A stretch of 10,269 nt of DNA. It comes from an uncultured Oscillospiraceae bacterium (lineage in GTDB: Bacteria; Bacillota; Clostridia; Oscillospirales; Oscillospiraceae). Below the pieces are notes generated by a model. That model saw only the letters and a program-made list of their open reading frames with translations, had not been told where the DNA came from and searched no databases. The translations under genes were made by a program, and so were the position numbers. The stretch covers positions 1 through 10,269 of the forward strand of contig CAKUNB010000053.1 of the NCBI GenBank assembly GCA_934668285.1. Reading direction: 5' to 3'. The first letter of the stretch is position 1. The number at the start of each line of letters is the position of its first letter. Positions 6,935 through 10,269 of this stretch are shown in pieces.

Positions 6935-7165
6935 ATGGACGAATTGATGGAGATTCTGGAAGAAATTGACCCCGATATCGACTATGAAACGGAAACCAAC
7001 CTGATCGACGGCAAGGTGCTCGACAGCTTCAGCATCGTCTCGCTGGTCGCGCAGATTGCGGAGACCTTTGACATTGAGATCAGCCCGAAATACCTCGTGC
7101 CCGAGAACTTCAATAGTGCGCAGGCTATGTGGAAGATGATTCAGACGATTCAGGAAGGGGACTGA
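6935..7165 (+). CDS. Acyl/aminoacyl carrier protein, DltC-like
   Basis: This is a 76-residue acidic carrier protein. Ser31 in VLDSFS is the expected attachment site for 4'-phosphopantetheine; DltC has the similar LDSM. Helix II follows as IVSLVAQIAETF, then EISPKYLVPENFNS, the usual loop and helix III region. It would receive the acyl group from the preceding ligase and present it to the membrane acyltransferase. ATG 6935 is chosen because AAAGGAAG lies just upstream and the protein then has standard carrier length. An upstream in-frame ATG at 6869 would lie inside the ligase gene and add a tail of unlikely composition. The gap to the ligase is 19 bases and the stop is one base before the MBOAT start, so the genes are translationally coupled. 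A phosphopantetheinyl transferase is not encoded here and must be elsewhere. Confidence 0.87.
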   Translation: MDELMEILEEIDPDIDYETETNLIDGKVLDSFSIVSLVAQIAETFDIEISPKYLVPENFNSAQAMWKMIQTIQEGD

Positions 7166-7166
7166 T

Positions 7167-8744
7167 ATGTCGCTGACCTCTGCCCGCTTTCTTGCCTTTG
7201 CCGCCCTTCTGCTGATCGTCTACTACGCGGTGCCGAAGCGGCAGCGTTGGTGGGTGCTGCTGGCGTCCAGCCTGTTTTTCTACTGCATGGCGGGCCTGCG
7301 GAGCGCGGTCTATATCCTGATTACCGCAACGTCGACCTACTTTGCGGCCCGCTGGATGGAGCGGCTTTCCCGACAGCTGAAGCAGCGCCTCAAGGAGGAG
7401 CCTGCTCCGACCAAGGAGGAAAAGACCGCGTGGAAGGCGCGTACCGCTAAGCAGCGCCGCCGGATTCTCGTCGGCACGTTGCTGCTGAATTTTGGCATCC
7501 TATGCGCGTTCAAGTACGCGGCCTTCGCACTGGAGCAAGTCAACGCGGTGGTGCGCCTGCTCGGCGGCAGTGCGGAGCTTGGGACGCTGCGCTTTCTCAT
7601 CCCGCTCGGCATTTCCTTCTATACCTTCCAGACGATGGGCTATCTCATCGATGTCTACTGGAAGAAGGTCGAGGCGCAGAAGAACTACGCGAAGCTGCTG
7701 CTGTTTGTCTCCTTCTTTCCGCAGATTACGCAGGGACCGATCAGCGACTATGCCCAGCTTTCTGAGCAGCTTTTCACGCCGCACGCCTACAGCTACGAAA
7801 GCTTCCGCGACGGCGCGATCCGCATGATCTGGGGCTTTGCGAAGAAGCTGGTGCTGGCCGATTTGCTCGCGCCGTGTGTTGCCGATGTGTTTGCAAACTA
7901 CGCAAGCTACGCGGGAATCACCGTGCTTCTCGGCGCGTTTTGCTACAGCGTGCAGATTTATGCGGACTTTTCCGGTTATATGGACATCGTCTGCGGTCTG
8001 TGCCAGATGCTGGGCATCCGGCTGACGGAAAACTTCGACCGCCCGTATTTTTCCAAGTCGATTGCGGAGTACTGGCGGCGCTGGCATATCAGCCTCGGCG
8101 CATGGTTTAAAACGTACATTTATTACCCCATCGCAGTTGCAAAGTGGAATCAGCGGCTCGGAAAGCGTGCGCAGAAGCGCTTCGGCAAGCATTTCGGCCG
8201 GTCGCTTCCGGCCTCCCTCGCGCTGGTCGCGGTGTGGATCACCACCGGCCTGTGGCACGGCGCGAGCTGGGGCTACATTGCGTGGGGCGCGGTGAACGGC
8301 CTGTTCATCATTTTCTCCCTGTGGATGGAGCCGGTTTACGCGGCCGCGCGGCAAAGGCTGCATATCAACGAGGGGCGCTGGCTCTGGCGGGTGTTCCAGA
8401 CGCTGCGTACCTTCTTCCTTGTAACATTGATCAAGGTGCTGCCGGAGGTTGGCGGCCTGCGGCGCGGCCTAGGTCTTTGGAAGCGAATCTTTACTGATTT
8501 TACCATTCCGCGGTCCTTCTCCGGCCTGCTGCCGTTTGTCAATCGGGAGGACTTCGTTGTGATTTGCCTCTTTACCGCAGCGCTATTTGTCACCAGCATA
8601 ATTCAGCGCCGTCAGCCGATCCGCCAGTGGTTTGCAAAATGGCCGAAGCTGCTGCAGCTGTTGCTGCTGGCGGCCCTGATCCTTGCCGCGCTGTATTACG
8701 GCAGCAGTGGCTCCGGAGGAGGATTCTTATATGCACAGTTTTAA
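7167..8744 (+). CDS. MBOAT-family membrane O-acyltransferase (DltB/AlgI-like)
   Basis: This 525-residue polytopic membrane protein belongs to the membrane-bound O-acyltransferase family. Many hydrophobic segments are visible, including residues about 5-20, 28-55, 96-118, 140-160, 166-182, 245-265 and a final one near 490-515. The charged stretch at about 66-95 is cytoplasmic-loop-like. The family core QIYADFSGYMDI starts at residue 263, EYWRRWHISLGAWF carries His307, and GLWHGASWG carries the invariant His364 that lines the catalytic tunnel in DltB. It should take the acyl group from the carrier protein and pass it across the membrane. At 525 residues it is the size of AlgI-type alginate acetylases (about 520) rather than DltB (about 400). 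The start, one base after the carrier stop, uses AGGAAGGGG inside the carrier gene. The end overlaps the next gene by 14 bases. Confidence 0.9.
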   Translation: MSLTSARFLAFAALLLIVYYAVPKRQRWWVLLASSLFFYCMAGLRSAVYILITATSTYFAARWMERLSRQLKQRLKEEPAPTKEEKTAWKARTAKQRRRILVGTLLLNFGILCAFKYAAFALEQVNAVVRLLGGSAELGTLRFLIPLGISFYTFQTMGYLIDVYWKKVEAQKNYAKLLLFVSFFPQITQGPISDYAQLSEQLFTPHAYSYESFRDGAIRMIWGFAKKLVLADLLAPCVADVFANYASYAGITVLLGAFCYSVQIYADFSGYMDIVCGLCQMLGIRLTENFDRPYFSKSIAEYWRRWHISLGAWFKTYIYYPIAVAKWNQRLGKRAQKRFGKHFGRSLPASLALVAVWITTGLWHGASWGYIAWGAVNGLFIIFSLWMEPVYAAARQRLHINEGRWLWRVFQTLRTFFLVTLIKVLPEVGGLRRGLGLWKRIFTDFTIPRSFSGLLPFVNREDFVVICLFTAALFVTSIIQRRQPIRQWFAKWPKLLQLLLLAALILAALYYGSSGSGGGFLYAQF

Positions 8745-9759
8745 GAAAACGCTCCTCGCCGTTCTGGCGCTGCTGCTGTGTGTCTGTGTGCTCTTCGCGG
8801 GCTATACCGCGCCGTATTTCTACGGGACGGCCTACTATTATCAGGACGCTGCCGTGCGCAGTGCGCTCAGCGGGGAGCTGAATCTGCTGATTTGCGGCTC
8901 CTCCCATGCGTTTCGCGGGATTGACCCCACGCGCATTGACGCGGCATTGGGGACGAACAGCTATAATCTCGCCTGCTCTATGCAGACCATGAAGGGACGC
9001 TATTTCCTCCTGCGCGAGGAGCTGGAGCGCAACCCCGTGCAGACGGTTATTCTGGAGGTGTCCTATAACGCGCTGACACGCAATCGCGAATGGGAGGGGC
9101 CGGAGGGCGATCTCTATGAGCTTGGCCGCTTCACCAGCCCATTCGACCGCTGGCGCTATTTCTTCTTTACTGCCGCGCCCTCGGAGTACCCGCAGTTTTT
9201 CCATGACACCCTGAGCCGCAGCACAACGGCGTGGAAGAAGCTGATCAAGGGGGAGATGGGGCTGCAATCCGTCCGTGGCTATCTCGGACTGGATCCGGTG
9301 GATCTGTCAAAGGCGCAGGACGCGCCGGAGCCGCTGGTGATACCGGAAGAAAAGAATGCGGAATGCGCCCTTTATTTCGAAAAATGTCTCGCGCTGTGCG
9401 CGGAAAACGATGTGCGTGTTATTCTGGTTACAACACCAATGCCGGAGCGCACCGTGCTTACGGCCGCAGGGCTGGACCGTGCCCGCAGCTGGTTTGCAGA
9501 CTACGCCGCACAGTACGGCTGCGAGTTTTATGATTTCAACCTGAGCAAAACCCGCAGAACGGACTATCCCGATTCGACGGCATTTTTTGATAATACCCAT
9601 CTGAGTCGCTATGGTGCGCAGACCTTTACGGACGCGCTATGCGCCGTCCTGCAGCGGCAGGCGCAGAGTGAGGACGTGTCAGCGCTGTTTTATGAGAGCT
9701 ATGATGCGCTGGAAAAGGAGCTTCGGCTGGTACCGCTTCAGGCAGACGCGGAGGGATAA
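8731..9759 (+). CDS. Membrane-anchored SGNH-hydrolase-like / DltD-like protein
   Basis: This 342-residue protein has a single N-terminal membrane anchor or uncleaved signal (basic HSFKK, then hydrophobic residues about 8-24) and an extracytoplasmic SGNH-type domain. The nucleophile block reads ICGSSHAFRG, with Ser58 aligning to the GDSL serine. The C-terminal DNTHLSRYGA supplies Asp287 and His290 of a D-x-x-H catalytic pair. This arrangement resembles DltD and the AlgJ/AlgX group, partners of MBOAT proteins that complete transfer of the acyl group to a cell-surface polymer. ATG 8731 is selected because GGAGGAGG lies upstream (8715-8723) and the basic-then-hydrophobic anchor follows directly. 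An in-frame ATG at 8683 lies deeper in the MBOAT gene and would destroy the anchor topology. The 14-base overlap with the MBOAT gene indicates coupling. Overall identity to classical DltD looks low, so the acceptor is not defined. Confidence 0.82.
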   Translation: MHSFKKTLLAVLALLLCVCVLFAGYTAPYFYGTAYYYQDAAVRSALSGELNLLICGSSHAFRGIDPTRIDAALGTNSYNLACSMQTMKGRYFLLREELERNPVQTVILEVSYNALTRNREWEGPEGDLYELGRFTSPFDRWRYFFFTAAPSEYPQFFHDTLSRSTTAWKKLIKGEMGLQSVRGYLGLDPVDLSKAQDAPEPLVIPEEKNAECALYFEKCLALCAENDVRVILVTTPMPERTVLTAAGLDRARSWFADYAAQYGCEFYDFNLSKTRRTDYPDSTAFFDNTHLSRYGAQTFTDALCAVLQRQAQSEDVSALFYESYDALEKELRLVPLQADAEG

Positions 9760-9762
9760 GAC

Positions 9763-10167
9763 ATGAGAATTTTGGTCATTGACGCGCAGGGCGGCGGCAT
9801 CGGCAAGCAGCTGGTCGCCGCGATCTGCGAGCGCTTTCCGGCGGCGGAGCTGACCGCCGTCGGCACAAACTCCGTTGCGACCGTCGCGATGAAGAAGGCC
9901 GGCGCGGCCTCCGCCGCCACCGGCGAAAACGCCGTCGTGGTCAACGCGCGGAAGGCGGACGTGATCATCGGCCCCATCGGCATCGTCATTGCCGACGCGC
10001 TCCTCGGCGAAATTACGCCGAAGATGGCGCAGGCCGTCGCGCAGAGCCACGCCAAGCGCATCCTGATTCCGGTCAACCACTGTGACAATATCGTCGCCGG
10101 TGTAGGCAGCCTGAGCCGCAGCCAGCTGGTGCTCGACGCGCTGGCCGAGCTGGAAAAGCTCGCCTGA
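9763..10167 (+). CDS. DUF3842 family protein
   Basis: This 134-residue protein of the uncharacterised DUF3842 family is common in Clostridia. It opens with a strand and glycine-rich turn, ILVIDAQGGGIGKQL (residues 3-17), that resembles a Rossmann-like nucleotide-binding beginning. This is followed by alternating strands and helices, including VVVNARKADVIIGPIGIVI and a C-terminal stretch with ILIPVNHCDNIVAG. No signal peptide or membrane segment is evident, so it is probably cytoplasmic. It starts three bases after the SGNH-protein stop, with GGAGGGATAAG providing the ribosome site, so it is probably co-transcribed with the cassette. Its composition (GCC-, GTC- and ATC-rich codons) is closer to the metabolic genes of region 1 than to the SGNH gene. 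Family function is unknown to me, and a role in surface acylation is only suggested by position. Confidence 0.82.
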   Translation: MRILVIDAQGGGIGKQLVAAICERFPAAELTAVGTNSVATVAMKKAGAASAATGENAVVVNARKADVIIGPIGIVIADALLGEITPKMAQAVAQSHAKRILIPVNHCDNIVAGVGSLSRSQLVLDALAELEKLA

Positions 10168-10170
10168 TAC

Positions 10171-10203
10171 GGATTCTTGATTAAAATATTTCATCAAGAA
10201 TCC
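10171..10203. repeat. Perfect 11-bp inverted repeat after DUF3842 gene
   Basis: GGATTCTTGAT (10171-10181) and ATCAAGAATCC (10193-10203) are exact reverse complements around an 11-base A/T-rich loop. It starts 3 bases after the DUF3842 stop. No T-run follows on either strand, so it is not a standard rho-independent terminator, though it may still stabilise the transcript end. It could also be the terminal part of a dispersed repeat. Confidence 0.75.
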
Positions 10204-10269
10204 CGTGTGCTACGCACACTCGCATCGTGCGAATGCACGCTGCGCCGTCTCATGCAGAATCTGACGCGC
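10204..10269. other. Non-coding stretch with chained GC-rich hairpins
   Basis: Downstream of the large inverted repeat are several short stems. GTGTGC/GCACAC (10205-10210 with 10214-10219) has a TAC loop. TCGCA/TGCGA (10220-10224 with 10228-10232) has a TCG loop. A competing stem, GTGC/GCAC (10227-10230 with 10235-10238), shares bases with the previous one. No gene is visible before the window ends. This may be the start of a structured RNA or a repeat element cut by the window edge. Confidence 0.45.

Noticed and set aside
8683..8730. Longer start for the SGNH protein
   Set aside because: It would put 16 extra residues before the basic/hydrophobic anchor and overlap the MBOAT gene more deeply; GGAGGAGG supports 8731.
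5440..9759. Non-ribosomal peptide or siderophore synthesis cluster
   Set aside because: There is no condensation or thioesterase domain, and the MBOAT plus SGNH partners fit a dlt-like surface acylation pathway better.
10171..10203. Rho-independent terminator for the second operon
   Set aside because: The stem is strong but neither strand has a T-run after it, and the loop is long, so it is listed as an inverted repeat.

Overview
The window looks like part of the chromosome of a fairly GC-rich anaerobic Clostridia-type Firmicute, probably an Oscillospiraceae/Ruminococcaceae-like gut fermenter. This rests on the paired phosphate butyryltransferase and butyrate kinase genes, the strong GGAGG-type ribosome sites, the all-plus-strand, tightly packed layout, the dlt-like cassette and a DUF3842 gene. 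The taxon is an inference; no rRNA or marker gene is present.

Region 1 (1 to about 5330) is one apparent operon that begins before the window. The order is ptb (5' end missing), buk, a small ABM-fold protein, a UlaG-like metallo-hydrolase, a short-chain dehydrogenase, dhaL and dhaK. Gaps are 5 to 55 bases, and the unit closes with a strong hairpin terminator at 5293-5331. The first two genes convert an acyl-CoA to acyl-phosphate and then to free acid plus ATP. The last two encode a split dihydroxyacetone-type kinase with no DhaM phosphotransferase subunit in view. The DhaL metal-binding motif, GDGDCG, resembles ATP-dependent kinases. The three middle genes (ABM, lactonase-like, dehydrogenase) fit processing of a small sugar, sugar acid or carbonyl compound. 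The whole reads as a catabolic module with unknown substrate, not plain butyrate fermentation.

Region 2 (about 5340 to 10167) starts at a recognisable promoter (TTGCAG, 17 bases, extended TAAACT). It contains a dlt-like surface-acylation cassette: an adenylating ligase, a carrier protein, an MBOAT membrane acyltransferase and a membrane-anchored SGNH/DltD-like protein. The likely flow is that the ligase activates an amino or other carboxylic acid and loads it on the carrier. The MBOAT protein then carries the acyl group across the membrane, and the SGNH protein helps transfer it to an extracellular polymer. Order (A-C-B-D), the long AlgI-sized MBOAT and divergent ligase motifs set it apart from the classical dltXABCD operon, so substrate and acceptor are open. 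A DUF3842 gene follows three bases after the SGNH gene.

Region 3 (10168-10269) is non-coding and contains a perfect 11-bp inverted repeat followed by a run of small GC-rich hairpins. It may be the edge of a dispersed repeat or a structured RNA. No tRNA, rRNA, CRISPR array, transposase or phage gene was seen.
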